A stretch of 64,000 nt of DNA from JBPOFY01 sp049889815 (GTDB taxonomy: Bacteria > Verrucomicrobiota > Verrucomicrobiia > Opitutales > Coraliomargaritaceae). The stretch is from assembly GCA_049889815.1 (NCBI GenBank), contig JBMHCR010000026.1, forward strand, positions 48,379 to 112,378, given 5' to 3'. Positions 23,863 through 32,806 of the stretch are shown here, piece by piece. The translations under genes were made by a program, and so were the position numbers. Below the pieces are notes generated by a model. The model was given only the letters and a program-made list of their open reading frames with translations. It searched no databases and had not been told where the DNA came from. Positions within the stretch are counted from its first letter, which is position 1. Every line of letters begins with the position of its first letter.

Positions 23863-24912
23863 TTACAAACTCAGCTCCAGTTGTTCGGGGCTGCTATCGG
23901 TTTCGGCGAAGCGCACCCCGAGGCCGAGTAGGCGAACGGGTAGTCCGCTGCGGCCCCACGCTTCGCACAGGAGTTTTTGGTATAGCTTAAGGTCTGCTTG
24001 AGTGGAGGGCATTTCAGCGGTGGTGCGTCTAAAGTCGCTAAATTTTACTTTCACCAACACTTTGGCGATTTTGCGATCCGGCGCACTGATGCGGAGATCT
24101 TCAATGAGTTCTTTGTGCTGCCGGTCGAGTGCTTGTTCGCAGGCTTCGAGAGTTGTCAGATCTTTGGAGTAGGTGCTCTCATTGCTCAGTGTTTTGCGGA
24201 CGCGATTGGGTTCGACGGGCCGCTCGTCGATTCCGCGGCAAAGTTTATAGAGCTCGAGCCCGAAACTGCCAAAGGCTTGCGCGAGCTCGGTTTGGTTCAA
24301 CTCCTGAAGTTGACCACAGGTTTCAATACCCATCTCGGTCAGCTTAGTGGCACTCTTTGGACCGACACCCCAAATGCGACGCACGGGAAGCGGGTGCATG
24401 AACGCATCCACTTGAGATGGCGGGACGACCCATTGCCCGTTCGGCTTGTTCCAATCGCTGGCAATCTTTGCGATTAGTTTATTGGGTGCGATGCCTGCTG
24501 AAGCGGTGAGTTGGGTCTCTTCGTAGATAGTTCGCCGGATCTCGGCCGCGAGTTCGGCGCCTCGGCGTTTGCGGTGAGTGAGATCAAGATAGGCTTCATC
24601 GAGTGAGAGCGGTTCGATCAGATGTGTGTAGCGTGCAAAGATATCACGGACAGCGCGCGATGCCTCTCGATACAGATCGAAGCGAACCGGGAGTATGATA
24701 AGTTTAGGACAAAGCTGGCGGGCTTTGAAAACCGGCATTGCGGAACGCACGCCAAACTCGCGAGCGGCGTAGTTACAAGTCGTCAACACACCGCGACCAG
24801 AGCTGCCGCCAACAGCAATTGGGCGATTACCCAGCTCTGGACGTTCGCGCATCTCGACAGCTGCATAAAAGCAGTCCATGTCGATGTGAACAATACGGCG
24901 GATGGCTTTCAC
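23863..24912 (-). CDS. dinB: DNA polymerase IV (Y family)
   Basis: About 349 residues. Catalytic motifs are IVHIDMDCFYAAVEMRE (Asp-Met-Asp) and PLSLDEAYLDLTH (Asp-Glu), both intact, unlike ImuB in this window. RIWGVGPKSATKLTEMGIETCGQL is the thumb helix-hairpin-helix, and the C-terminal little finger ends QLELSL, close to a beta-clamp-binding peptide. The longer frame to 25008 adds an unconserved N-terminus. GTG 24912 (VKAIRRIVHIDMD) is the better start. No LexA-like palindrome was found upstream. Confidence 0.95.
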   Translation of the reverse strand: MKAIRRIVHIDMDCFYAAVEMRERPELGNRPIAVGGSSGRGVLTTCNYAAREFGVRSAMPVFKARQLCPKLIILPVRFDLYREASRAVRDIFARYTHLIEPLSLDEAYLDLTHRKRRGAELAAEIRRTIYEETQLTASAGIAPNKLIAKIASDWNKPNGQWVVPPSQVDAFMHPLPVRRIWGVGPKSATKLTEMGIETCGQLQELNQTELAQAFGSFGLELYKLCRGIDERPVEPNRVRKTLSNESTYSKDLTTLEACEQALDRQHKELIEDLRISAPDRKIAKVLVKVKFSDFRRTTAEMPSTQADLKLYQKLLCEAWGRSGLPVRLLGLGVRFAETDSSPEQLELSL

Positions 24913-25128
24913 TGAAGCGGGGGATCGATTTGAGTTTAGTTTTTCTGAGATAGAGTAATCTTTGCGACTACTATAAAAGTTAAGTGATGGCAGATACGCC
25001 GACCACAAGAATTTGATATAGTTTTCGTTTTCCAGAAGGAACTGGGAAAGTGTTCGACATTCATCTCGATCACTGGAGCGATGCTCAAAGATATAAAAGC
25101 TTAGTTCGAGAGCTATCTGCAGGACTAT

Positions 25129-25509
25129 TTATTGTATTGGCTGAGCCAATACAAAGGGGCGCACAATCATCGCGTTGAAACGTGTCTTTTTTTCTATCCA
25201 GTACTCGACGTGCAGGTCGCAGGGTTGCACTAAGTCGCCTGACTTAAGCCAAGATTGTACCTGATCTTTATCGTCTTCAGTGAAAGCGAGGCCCGCTTTC
25301 TTTAGATCGAGTGACGGGTCGACATAGATCATCGAACTCGCTTCGTAGTGCGGCTTGAGGTAGGTCCAGTCGACATCGCCGGAATATTTCTCTAGCTTTT
25401 CGAGGTCGCTAGCGTTGTCCTCAGCTGGGCTGAAATCCGCATGCTTCGGATGAATATCGAACTTTGAACGCTCAACATTGAAGTCCGAATTGGAAGTATC
25501 CTCGATCAT
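25129..25509 (-). CDS. DUF2288-like protein with repeat-derived N-terminus
   Basis: 126 residues. The C-terminal ~85 residues match the DUF2288 pattern: VDWTYLKPHYEASSMIYVDPSLDLKKAGLAFTEDDKDQVQSWLKSGDLVQP, then CDLHVEYW. The role of DUF2288 is unknown. The first ~20 residues (NSDFNVERSKFDIHPKH) are encoded by the GAACATTGAAC-type repeat tract overlapping the 5' end, so either the coding region has absorbed a repeat or the real start is further in. No later ATG precedes the conserved core. The gene follows clpP on the same strand with a 43-nt gap. Confidence 0.72.
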   Translation of the reverse strand: MIEDTSNSDFNVERSKFDIHPKHADFSPAEDNASDLEKLEKYSGDVDWTYLKPHYEASSMIYVDPSLDLKKAGLAFTEDDKDQVQSWLKSGDLVQPCDLHVEYWIEKKTRFNAMIVRPFVLAQPIQ

Positions 25510-25551
25510 GGCCTCAGAACTTCACTATTCGATGTTGGAAGTTCGACGTTC
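25450..25551. repeat. Degenerate GAAC/GTTC repeat tract overlapping a gene start
   Basis: Units such as TCGAACTTTGAACGCTCAAC, ATTGAAGTCCGAATTGGAAG and, after a spacer, TATTCGATGTTGGAAGTTCG belong to the family at 18153-18225. The tract spans the clpP-DUF2288 junction and the first codons of the DUF2288 gene. Confidence 0.65.
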
Positions 25552-25552
25552 C

Positions 25553-26134
25553 CTAGATCTTATCGACCACCTTGTCTGCCAGGCCGTATTCGATCGCTTC
25601 TTCTGCAGTCATGTAGAAATCGCGGTCGGTGTCTTGCTGGATCTTTTCGAGCGGTTGGCCTGAGCTTTCAGCGAGGATCGCGTTGAGTTCGTCGCGAAGG
25701 CGTTCCATTTCCTGCGCCTGAATGTGGATGTCGACTGCGACTGCGACCATTTGGCCGGAAATCAATGGCTGGTGAATCAACACACGAGAGTGTGGGTAGA
25801 GCAAGCGTTCGCCCTTGTCGGCACCACAAAGAAGGATGGATCCCATGCTCGCGGCCATGCCAGTCACAACAACGGTGATCGGGGAGCTGATCAGCTTCAT
25901 GGTATCGTAGATTGCCATGCCCGCGGTGATCGAACCGCCCGGTGTATTGATGTAGAAAGTGATTGCTTTTCCCGGTTCTTCCATTTCGAGGTAGAGCAAC
26001 TTCTCAGTCACCTCGCTGGCGGTTTTATCGGTCACACCGCCCCAGAGAAAGATCTTACGCTCTTTCAGGAAGGTTTCCTGGATTTTGATGCCGGACTTCT
26101 TGTCCTCTTCTTTGGATTTTTCTTTTTCAGCCAT
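25553..26134 (-). CDS. clpP: ATP-dependent Clp protease proteolytic subunit
   Basis: 193 residues. The catalytic triad is visible: Ser96 in GMAASMGS, His121 in VLIHQP and an Asp in the QQDTDRD motif (~168-170). FYINTPGGSITAGMAIYDTM forms the oxyanion-hole region. The N-terminus is unusually charged (MAEKEKSKEEDKKSGI) and the Ser motif reads ILLCGADKGERLLYPHS rather than the common FLLAAGAKGKR. This suggests a ClpP2-like paralogue rather than the tig-clpP-clpX type, and no clpX or tig is adjacent. It forms tetradecameric barrels with a Clp ATPase. Confidence 0.93.
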   Translation of the reverse strand: MAEKEKSKEEDKKSGIKIQETFLKERKIFLWGGVTDKTASEVTEKLLYLEMEEPGKAITFYINTPGGSITAGMAIYDTMKLISSPITVVVTGMAASMGSILLCGADKGERLLYPHSRVLIHQPLISGQMVAVAVDIHIQAQEMERLRDELNAILAESSGQPLEKIQQDTDRDFYMTAEEAIEYGLADKVVDKI

Positions 26135-26212
26135 AGGGAAATTAGGTATTTGTATTTAGACGTAATCAGAGCAGGAGTCTCGGAACTTTCAAGCCCTATA
26201 GGACAATTGAGA

Positions 26213-26656
26213 CTAAGCCTCAATTTTATCGATGCGGCGCTCGTGGCGGCCACCTTCGAATTCGGTGTCGAGCCAGATGCCGACAAGCTTAAGGGCGAGC
26301 GCTTCAGAAACCGGGCGCGCGCCGATGGCGACGCAGTTGGCGTTGTTGTGAAGCTTGGTCATTTCCGCGGACCATTCGTCCCAGACGAGGCCACAGCGGA
26401 CGCCTTTTATTTTATTGGCGACGATGGCTTCACCGTTGCCGCTACCGCCTAGAACGATGCCCAGATCGGCCTTGCCCTCTGAGACTGCCTGAGCGGCAGG
26501 GCGAATGAAATCCGGGTAGTCGCAGGACTCGTCCGAGTCGCAACCACAGTCGATTACAGTGTGTCCGCGTGCTTGGAGAAATGATTTAATGGGGCCCTTG
26601 AGTGGGAATCCCGCGTGGTCCGTGCCGATAGAAATGGTGAGAGAGTTTTCGCTCAT
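26213..26656 (-). CDS. rpiB: Ribose-5-phosphate isomerase B
   Basis: 147 residues of the RpiB/LacA/LacB family, interconverting ribose-5-P and ribulose-5-P. IGTDHAGFPLKGPIKSFLQARGH is the N-terminal phosphate and ring-opening region, and EFEGGRHERRIDKIEA the C-terminus. The E. coli enzyme uses a Cys in CGTGxG as base. Here the loop is LGGSGNGEAIVANK, the mycobacterial/actinobacterial form with no Cys, in which a Glu acts instead. It is followed by clpP (78 nt) on the same strand, and preceded by an imperfect hairpin separating it from the transporter genes. Confidence 0.92.
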   Translation of the reverse strand: MSENSLTISIGTDHAGFPLKGPIKSFLQARGHTVIDCGCDSDESCDYPDFIRPAAQAVSEGKADLGIVLGGSGNGEAIVANKIKGVRCGLVWDEWSAEMTKLHNNANCVAIGARPVSEALALKLVGIWLDTEFEGGRHERRIDKIEA

Positions 26657-26705
26657 TTAGAAAGTAAATGAGCGCGTCTGAGTGAAGGGCAATGCCTTAA
26701 TGAGA

Positions 26706-26777
26706 GTCTCAATCATAATCTTACGCTTAATCCTAATCGTGGGGGATTAAGATTACGGTTAGGTGTAAGCTTGAGAC
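26706..26777. repeat. Imperfect hairpin with GGATTAAGATTA-type repeats
   Basis: GTCTCAA at 26706-26712 pairs with TTGAGAC at 26771-26777. Inside, CTTAATCC (26726-26733) pairs with GGATTAAG (26744-26751). Units resemble the CTAATCTTAG repeats at 18234-18459. It lies between oppC and rpiB and could act as a transcription pause or weak terminator. Confidence 0.6.
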
Positions 26778-26780
26778 AAG

Positions 26781-27662
26781 CTACTCACTCTCCTTTGGGT
26801 CTAGTGCGTCGCGCAGGCCGTCGCCGATGAAGTTGAGGGCGAAGAGGGTGAGCGAGAAAAAGATCGCGGGGAAGATCAGCTGCCATGGGTAGATATCGAG
26901 CTTCTTGGCACCTTCGCTAATGAGCACGCCCCATGAGCTGACGGGAGGTTGGACGCCGAGACCGAGGAAGCTGAGGACGGACTCGAGGAGAATGACAGCG
27001 GGTATTGTGAGGGTGGTGTAAACAATAATCGGCCCCATGCAGTTCGGCAGGATGTGTTTGCGGAGGATGGAGAGGTCGGAAGCGCCGTAAACCTTTGCGG
27101 CGTCGATGTAGTTGAGTTTGCGAAGTGCCCGTGTTTGGCCGCGCACGATCCGCGCCATGGTAAGCCATTCGACCAAGCCGATCGCCATGAAAATCAGGAA
27201 GATACTTTTCTTATCGAAGGTTACGGTGAGGATGATGACGATCATCGTGAAGGGCAGGGCGTAGACCGCATCGACGAAGCGCATCATGAGGTCTTCGAGT
27301 TTGCCGCCAACGTAGCCGGCGATCGATCCATAGGAGACCCCAATAAGTAGTGCGATGAGTGTCGCTGCAAAACCGACACCGATGGAGATACGACCGCCGG
27401 TGAGTGTGCGGACAAAAAGGTCGCGTCCCAGATCGTCAGTGCCGAACCAGTGTTTTGCGGACGGTGCCTGTGCGCCGTATTCTAGATTTTGCTGATCGAA
27501 ACTATAGCTACTGAACAGCGGCCCGAAGCAGCACAGCAGACTGATCGCGATAAACAAAACACCACCGATCTGTGCCATGCGGTTGTGCTTGATCTGCTCC
27601 CATGCATCGCGGCCGAGCGACCTCGCTTCGGTGGCGACGGACTCTCTTTCGTGCTTAGTCAT
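26781..27662 (-). CDS. oppC: Peptide/nickel-type ABC transporter permease (OppC/DppC)
   Basis: About 293 residues with an N-terminal membrane helix, then the DppC-type core with about five more. The YGAQAPSAKHWFGTDDLGRDLFVRTLTGGRISIGVG motif is the OppC/DppC hallmark. The EAA loop lies at ~200-225 (YIDAAKVYGASDLSILRKHILPNCMGPIIVY). It forms the channel with OppB. The start is ATG 27662, with an alternative GTG at 27671. Both overlap the oppB end, so translation is coupled. Confidence 0.9.
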   Translation of the reverse strand: MTKHERESVATEARSLGRDAWEQIKHNRMAQIGGVLFIAISLLCCFGPLFSSYSFDQQNLEYGAQAPSAKHWFGTDDLGRDLFVRTLTGGRISIGVGFAATLIALLIGVSYGSIAGYVGGKLEDLMMRFVDAVYALPFTMIVIILTVTFDKKSIFLIFMAIGLVEWLTMARIVRGQTRALRKLNYIDAAKVYGASDLSILRKHILPNCMGPIIVYTTLTIPAVILLESVLSFLGLGVQPPVSSWGVLISEGAKKLDIYPWQLIFPAIFFSLTLFALNFIGDGLRDALDPKESE

Positions 27663-28572
27663 GGCGTGCACGTGGGTTCATCCACATCTGGATGATGTCG
27701 ACTAGGAGGTTGAACAGAATGATGAGCGTGGCGTAAAAGAGCACTGTGCCCATGACCATGGAAAAATCACGGTTCAACGCCGCGTTTACGAAGAAGGGAC
27801 CCATGCCTGGGATGAAGAAAATGGTTTCGACGACGAAGGAGCCACTGATGAGTCCGGCAGCAGCAGGTCCTAGGTAGGCAACGACTGGATAGAGGGCAGT
27901 GCGCAGCGCGTGGCGTATGACAACGAGGCGCTCGGACAGTCCTTTGGCACGAGCCGTGCGGATGTAGTCGTTGCGTAGCACATCGAGCATGCCGCTGCGG
28001 GCGAGTCGTGCGATGTATGCGGCGTAGAGTAAGCCGAGGGTCATTGCAGGTAGCACGCGATCGCCGGCATAGCTCCAACCGAGTGGATTGAACCAATCGA
28101 AGTTTAGGCTGAAGATGAGTATGAGGACTGGGCCCACAACAAAGGAGGGCAGACAAATACCAACCATGGCGAATGCCATTAGCCCCGTTGCGGTCGCGGT
28201 CTTATGCCGAATTGCGGCGATGGTGCCGATCGGGATGCCGACAGCGATGGCAACCAGCAGTCCAAGAATACCGAGCTCCAAAGAGACAGGGAACGTTTGT
28301 GCGATGATTTCCTGAACGTCCCAGCCAGCATATTTATAAGAGGGACCGAGGTCACCTTTCAGAATATTTCCGAGGAAATCGAAGTATTGCTGATGCAGGG
28401 GCAGGTTGAGCCCGTAGTGCGCTTCTATCTGTTCTTTGATCTCCGGCGCCAGCGGTTTTTCATCATCAAATGGGCCTCCCGGTGCAAGTCGCAGCAGCAC
28501 AAAGGTCACAGTCGCCACGATCCATAGGGTGGGGATCGCTTGCAGTAGGCGTCTGAGGATGAGGGTGAGCAT
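27655..28572 (-). CDS. oppB: Peptide/nickel-type ABC transporter permease (OppB/DppB)
   Basis: 305 residues with six predicted helices. MLTLILRRLLQAIPTLWIVATVTFVLLRLAPGGPF is the typical OppB N-terminus, and IRTARAKGLSERLVVIRHALRTALYPVVAYLG is the EAA motif that contacts the ATPases. It lies 39 nt downstream of the binding-protein gene and overlaps oppC. No oppD/oppF ATPase gene lies in the cluster, so the ATPases must be encoded elsewhere. Confidence 0.92.
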   Translation of the reverse strand: MLTLILRRLLQAIPTLWIVATVTFVLLRLAPGGPFDDEKPLAPEIKEQIEAHYGLNLPLHQQYFDFLGNILKGDLGPSYKYAGWDVQEIIAQTFPVSLELGILGLLVAIAVGIPIGTIAAIRHKTATATGLMAFAMVGICLPSFVVGPVLILIFSLNFDWFNPLGWSYAGDRVLPAMTLGLLYAAYIARLARSGMLDVLRNDYIRTARAKGLSERLVVIRHALRTALYPVVAYLGPAAAGLISGSFVVETIFFIPGMGPFFVNAALNRDFSMVMGTVLFYATLIILFNLLVDIIQMWMNPRARHD

Positions 28573-28611
28573 TTTGAAAAGCTGAAAACTAAAATTCTGA
28601 AAAACTAAAAC

Positions 28612-30228
28612 TTATGGTTTAAGAGAGATTGCTTGGTAGGGGTGGTGGTCGAGGATACTGGGATACCAGCCTTGCACCGATTCGTCGATGAGTCGTGTGG
28701 TCACGTAGAAGTAGAGTGGGATGACCGGCATTTCCTCGAGCAGGATGGCTTCGGCTTGTTGAAAGATCGCTTTGCGCGCTGCGGGGTCTTGGGTGACGGC
28801 GGCTTTATTGATGAGCGCGTCGTATTTGGCGTTGCTCCAATTGGTATGATTGTTGCCGTTGTTGGTTTCGCCGAGGCTGAGAAAGGTATTAGGATCGTCG
28901 TAGTCGCCAAACCATGCGGCGCGCAGGATATCGAAGTCGCCAGCTTCACGTGTGGAGAGGTAGGCTTTCCATTCTTGATTGTGGAGCTCTACTTCGATGC
29001 CGAGCTCCTGTTTCCACATTTGCTGGATCGCAACTGCGAGCGCACGGTGTGATTCGCTGGTGTTGTAAAGGAGCTCGAATGTGGGAAATCCTTCACCATC
29101 GGGGAAGCCCGCTTCGGCAAGTAGTTTGCGGGCGAGGTCGGGATCGTAAGGGAAGCGCGCTTCGGCGTTGTAACCACCCGCGTTGGGTGGCGTAAAGTGG
29201 TAGGCAGGTTGCTGACCGGCTCGCAGGACGTATTCGGTGAGTTGCTCGCGATTGATTGAGTAGGCGAGTGCCTTGCGCACGCGTGGATCAGAAAGCGCTT
29301 CGCGTTCGGTGTTGAGCATATAGTAGTAGACGCCGAGCGAAGTGGCAAATTGGATACGTTTCGGTTGGTTTTCACGATACCAGTCGATGCGATGGATCGG
29401 CACGGTCTCGGTAATGTGAAGGTGGCCAGATCGGAAGGCACGTTCTTCGGCGTCGATCTCGATGGGGAGAAAGTGAATCGCGTTGAGTGTGTTGTTAGCA
29501 TCGTCGTGGTAGTGCGGATTGCGCACGACGTGAACTTCTGTATTGAGGCGCCAACTCTCCATTCTGAATGGCCCGTTGCCGATGTAATTGCCCGCCTTGG
29601 TCCATTTTGAGATGCGTTCGGCCATGCCGCCGTATTCTTCGATCGTTGGAGGATGGACTGGGAACCAAGTGTTATGAGCTAGCAGACTGAGAAAGTATGG
29701 AGTTGCTTGTTCTAGTTCGATTTTCAGGGTGTGATCGTCGATGATGGACACGCCGACTTTTGAGAAGTCTTCTAACTTTCCTGTGTGAAACTGCTCAGCA
29801 CCACGCATCGGGTAGAGCATGTAGGCATAGGGCGCGCCGAGCAGCGGTGTGAGGATCCGCTCAAACGAATAAAGAAAGTGTTCGGGAGTGACGCGGTCGC
29901 CGTTGGACCACTTAGCGCTGGGGTCAAAATGAAAGGTGTAGATCAGCCCGTCTGTTGAGACGTCCCATGACTGTGCGACACCGGGTTCGACTGCCATCGT
30001 CTCGGCGTTGAGTGTGGTGAGTCCCTCAAGCAGGGACATGACGACGGAGTATTCGGTGAGGCCGGTGAGCAGATGTGGGTCCAGCGTGGCAGGCTCCGCG
30101 ACGATCCCGATGAAGAGCTCCTGCTGCTCGTTGCCAAAATCTACGTTGGTCACTTTTTTGGCGCAGCCGACCCAACCAAGAAAGGGAGCGGTAAGGCAGA
30201 AAAGTGAACTCAGGAAAAGACGACGCAT
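28612..30228 (-). CDS. oppA: Oligopeptide-binding lipoprotein (OppA/SBP family 5)
   Basis: About 538 residues. The signal peptide ends in lipobox LGWVGC (MRRLFLSSLFCLTAPFLGWVGCAKK), so the protein is lipid-anchored. Family 5 binding-protein motifs are present: EPATLDPHLLTGLTEYSVVMSLLEGL, AKWSNGDRVTPEHFLYSFERIL and VRKALAYSINREQLTEYVLRAGQQPA. It captures oligopeptides or similar ligands for the OppBC channel. ATG 30228 (MRRLFL) gives a proper signal peptide, whereas the longer frame to 30267 does not. It is the first gene of oppA-oppB-oppC. Confidence 0.92.
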   Translation of the reverse strand: MRRLFLSSLFCLTAPFLGWVGCAKKVTNVDFGNEQQELFIGIVAEPATLDPHLLTGLTEYSVVMSLLEGLTTLNAETMAVEPGVAQSWDVSTDGLIYTFHFDPSAKWSNGDRVTPEHFLYSFERILTPLLGAPYAYMLYPMRGAEQFHTGKLEDFSKVGVSIIDDHTLKIELEQATPYFLSLLAHNTWFPVHPPTIEEYGGMAERISKWTKAGNYIGNGPFRMESWRLNTEVHVVRNPHYHDDANNTLNAIHFLPIEIDAEERAFRSGHLHITETVPIHRIDWYRENQPKRIQFATSLGVYYYMLNTEREALSDPRVRKALAYSINREQLTEYVLRAGQQPAYHFTPPNAGGYNAEARFPYDPDLARKLLAEAGFPDGEGFPTFELLYNTSESHRALAVAIQQMWKQELGIEVELHNQEWKAYLSTREAGDFDILRAAWFGDYDDPNTFLSLGETNNGNNHTNWSNAKYDALINKAAVTQDPAARKAIFQQAEAILLEEMPVIPLYFYVTTRLIDESVQGWYPSILDHHPYQAISLKP

Positions 30229-30277
30229 GTACACTAGTTGGGTAAGCGGACAGTCTGTGCCGCGCAAGTGGATTTAC

Positions 30278-32182
30278 TTAACTGCGTTGAGTTTTGGCCG
30301 TCACTGCTTCCCATTGCTCGTAGGCCTCGAGGGTTTGAGTCTCTAGCTCTTCGAGCCTTGCCGCGTCTGCCGCGGGATCGTTGCTACTGTCCTGATAATA
30401 TTGCGCGGTGGCCATCTTCTCACTCAGCGCGGCGTGCTCGACCTCGAGTTGCTCGATCTTGCCGGGAAGGCTTTTAAGTGCTTCACGTTCTTTGTTTGAA
30501 AGGCTGCGTTTCTTGATTGGACTTTGAGTAGGCTTTATCGTGTCACTCTTCGCTTTAGAAATTTTTGGTGGAAGTGTTTTTTTGGCTTCTTCCTTCTTGA
30601 GCCATTCATCGCAGCCGCCGATGTATTCTTCGATGTAGCCATCACCTTCCAGCGCGATGGTGCTGGTGACGACGTTGTTAAGGAAGGAGCGGTCGTGACT
30701 AACGAGAAGGAGAGTAGCTTGATATTCGAGCAGGCGTTCTTCGAGGAGCTCGACGGTTTCGATGTCGAGGTCGTTGGTTGGTTCGTCGAGGACCAACACG
30801 TTTGCGGGTTGTAGGAAAAGACGTGCAAGGAGGAGTCGTGCGCGTTCGCCTCCGGATAGTTTGGTGATGGGCGATCGTGCGGACTGTGGGGTGAAAAGGA
30901 AGTCCTGCAGGTAGGTCAGGATGTGGCGTTGTTTGCCGTTAATAGAAACGGTCTCGCTGTGTGGGTGAACATTTTCGGCGACCGTGAGTGATTCGTCGAG
31001 CTGAGCGCGGTGTTGGTCGAAATAGGCGACTTCGATTTTAGTTCCGTGTTCGACAGTGCCCGATTGTGGTTCGAGTTTCTTGAGAAGCAGGTTGAGGAGG
31101 GTGGTCTTGCCTGAGCCGTTCAGGCCGACAATTCCGATTTTGTCACCGCGCCAGATGCGGGTGCTAAAGTCACGAATGATCGGCTTGGAGTCCCATGCGT
31201 AGCAAACGTCTTCGGCAGTGATGACTTTGCGACCTGAGAGTTGGCTTTCGTTGACGCTGAGCTGCGCCGTGCCCTGTAGATTGCGACGCTCGGCGCGTTC
31301 CTCGCGCATTTTTTTGAGTGTACGGACGCGCCCTTCGTTACGGGTGCGGCGTGCTTGAATGCCTTTGCGTATCCATACTTCTTCCTCAGCGAGTTTTTTA
31401 TCGAAGACGGCTTGTTGTTTGGCTTCTCCTGCCAGGAGTTCAGCCTTTCTGCATAGGTAGGTTTCGTAATCGCAATTCCATGAAGTGAGTTGGCCGCGGT
31501 CCAGATCAACGATGCGATTGGCGACCCGTTTGATAAAGGCGCGGTCGTGTGAGACGAAGAGCAGGGCGATGTCAGTTTTGCGGAGAAATTCTTCGAGCCA
31601 GCGTATACCGGGAATGTCGAGGTGATTGGTAGGTTCGTCGAGTAACAGAATGTGAGGCTCGGCAATGAGCGCACGGGCGAGCAGGGTGCGGCGCTTGTTG
31701 CCGCCTGAGAGAGAAGCGAAGTTCTGTTCACCGTCGAGTTCGAAGCGATTGAGAATATTCTCAACTTTGTGCTCAATTGCCCAGCCGTCGGTGCGGTCCA
31801 GCTCTAACTGCAGGCTGTCTAGTTTTTCCGAGACGGATGCGCTGTCCGGTTTCTCGGCAAGCTCGTGAAGCAGATGGTGGTATTGGGCTATGGTTTGTGC
31901 GGCTTTTCCCAAACCCTCAGCGACAATTTCAAATATAGTGCCGTCGAGTGACGCGGGTACTTCTTGATCGAGTTTGCCAATACGAATATCGGGTATGGCT
32001 TCGACCTCGCCTTTGTCCGGCTTTATTTGACCACCGATGGTACGAAGGAGCGTGGATTTGCCTTCGCCATTTCGACCGATCAGACAGATACGTTCGCGCT
32101 TATCGATCGTGATGCCTGCGTTATCGAGTAGCAGAGGGCCACCAAAAGATACGGTGAGATTTCTATACGATAAAAGCGCCAT
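30278..32182 (-). CDS. uup: ABC-F ATPase, Uup-like
   Basis: 634 residues, with two ABC cassettes in one chain and no membrane helices. First cassette: Walker A GRNGEGKSTLLRTIGG and signature SLSGGNKRRTLLARALIAEPHILLLDEPTNHLD. Second: Walker A GLNGSGKTTLLNLLLKK and signature LSGGERARLLLARLFLQPANVLVLDEPTNDLD. A Lys-rich linker and a C-terminal coiled coil (~residues 560-630) match Uup, a ribosome- and DNA-associated ABC-F protein. It is 50 nt upstream of oppA on the same strand, but its function is unrelated to import. Confidence 0.9.
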   Translation of the reverse strand: MALLSYRNLTVSFGGPLLLDNAGITIDKRERICLIGRNGEGKSTLLRTIGGQIKPDKGEVEAIPDIRIGKLDQEVPASLDGTIFEIVAEGLGKAAQTIAQYHHLLHELAEKPDSASVSEKLDSLQLELDRTDGWAIEHKVENILNRFELDGEQNFASLSGGNKRRTLLARALIAEPHILLLDEPTNHLDIPGIRWLEEFLRKTDIALLFVSHDRAFIKRVANRIVDLDRGQLTSWNCDYETYLCRKAELLAGEAKQQAVFDKKLAEEEVWIRKGIQARRTRNEGRVRTLKKMREERAERRNLQGTAQLSVNESQLSGRKVITAEDVCYAWDSKPIIRDFSTRIWRGDKIGIVGLNGSGKTTLLNLLLKKLEPQSGTVEHGTKIEVAYFDQHRAQLDESLTVAENVHPHSETVSINGKQRHILTYLQDFLFTPQSARSPITKLSGGERARLLLARLFLQPANVLVLDEPTNDLDIETVELLEERLLEYQATLLLVSHDRSFLNNVVTSTIALEGDGYIEEYIGGCDEWLKKEEAKKTLPPKISKAKSDTIKPTQSPIKKRSLSNKEREALKSLPGKIEQLEVEHAALSEKMATAQYYQDSSNDPAADAARLEELETQTLEAYEQWEAVTAKTQRS

Positions 32183-32205
32183 TCAGTAGCGAAGCGCTCG
32201 ACTGC

Positions 32206-32691
32206 TTAGTGATCGTGGTCGTGATCGCAGTCCGTTTTCCGGCAGAGCAGGTAATTACGCACGTGCGCACTCGCGAGGAGGAGGCCACCAATGACATTGA
32301 TCAATGGGGTGCCAGCGAAGAAATCGCTCTTTGCAGCTGCCGCACATTGTGAGCAGTGAGCCGCGTGTTCTCGTCCAACTAGGCCAGAGTGAAAGAGTGT
32401 CTCGTAGCCCGCGACTACAACCAGCAGTGCGAGACCAAGCGCGCTTAGAGCTAGCACCGCCTTATCCTTGTGTTTGCGGCAACCCATGAATACCGCTGCG
32501 CCGGTGGTCGGCACAACAAATAGAATCATCCAAAGATGGAAGTTTTGGCTGACCCAAAAAGTTGTTGTCAGGATAGGGAGAAAAACCACTAAAATTGGGG
32601 TTAGTAGGCAGTGGACAGCGCAAATGACCGACATGCTAATCGCTAGCGAATCGAGCCATCCGTGTGAGCTGCAACTGGTTTTAGTAGTCAT
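32206..32691 (-). CDS. MerC-like small membrane protein
   Basis: About 161 residues with four hydrophobic helices. The helix-1 region contains LAISMSVICAVHCLLTPILVVFLP, the MerC-domain pattern with a Cys-x-x-x-Cys-like CAVHC. A Cys pair follows helix 3 (HCSQC), and the C-terminus is CRKTDCDHDHDH, a likely metal-binding tail. True MerC proteins import Hg(II), while many relatives in non-mer settings have unknown cargo. No merR, merA or merP is nearby, so metal binding rather than mercury resistance is the safe statement. ATG 32691 is chosen over an unconserved upstream start. Confidence 0.82.
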   Translation of the reverse strand: MTTKTSCSSHGWLDSLAISMSVICAVHCLLTPILVVFLPILTTTFWVSQNFHLWMILFVVPTTGAAVFMGCRKHKDKAVLALSALGLALLVVVAGYETLFHSGLVGREHAAHCSQCAAAAKSDFFAGTPLINVIGGLLLASAHVRNYLLCRKTDCDHDHDH

Positions 32692-32806
32692 GTAATGAGG
32701 AACTGAGCGGTATAAACGGGCACATGAAAGCGCGACTTTCGCTGCGGTCAAACCCTAAGCTTAAAAGAAATTTCAGGGATCTACGTCATTTGAGAGGGGC
32801 ACTTGA

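Noticed and set aside
24913..25128. LexA box upstream of dinB
   Set aside because: GAAC and GTTC both occur near 25043-25062 but 9 nt apart and not as a palindrome similar to the imuA site.
32206..32691. Mercury resistance operon
   Set aside because: Only a MerC-like protein is present; no merR, merT, merP or merA genes nearby.
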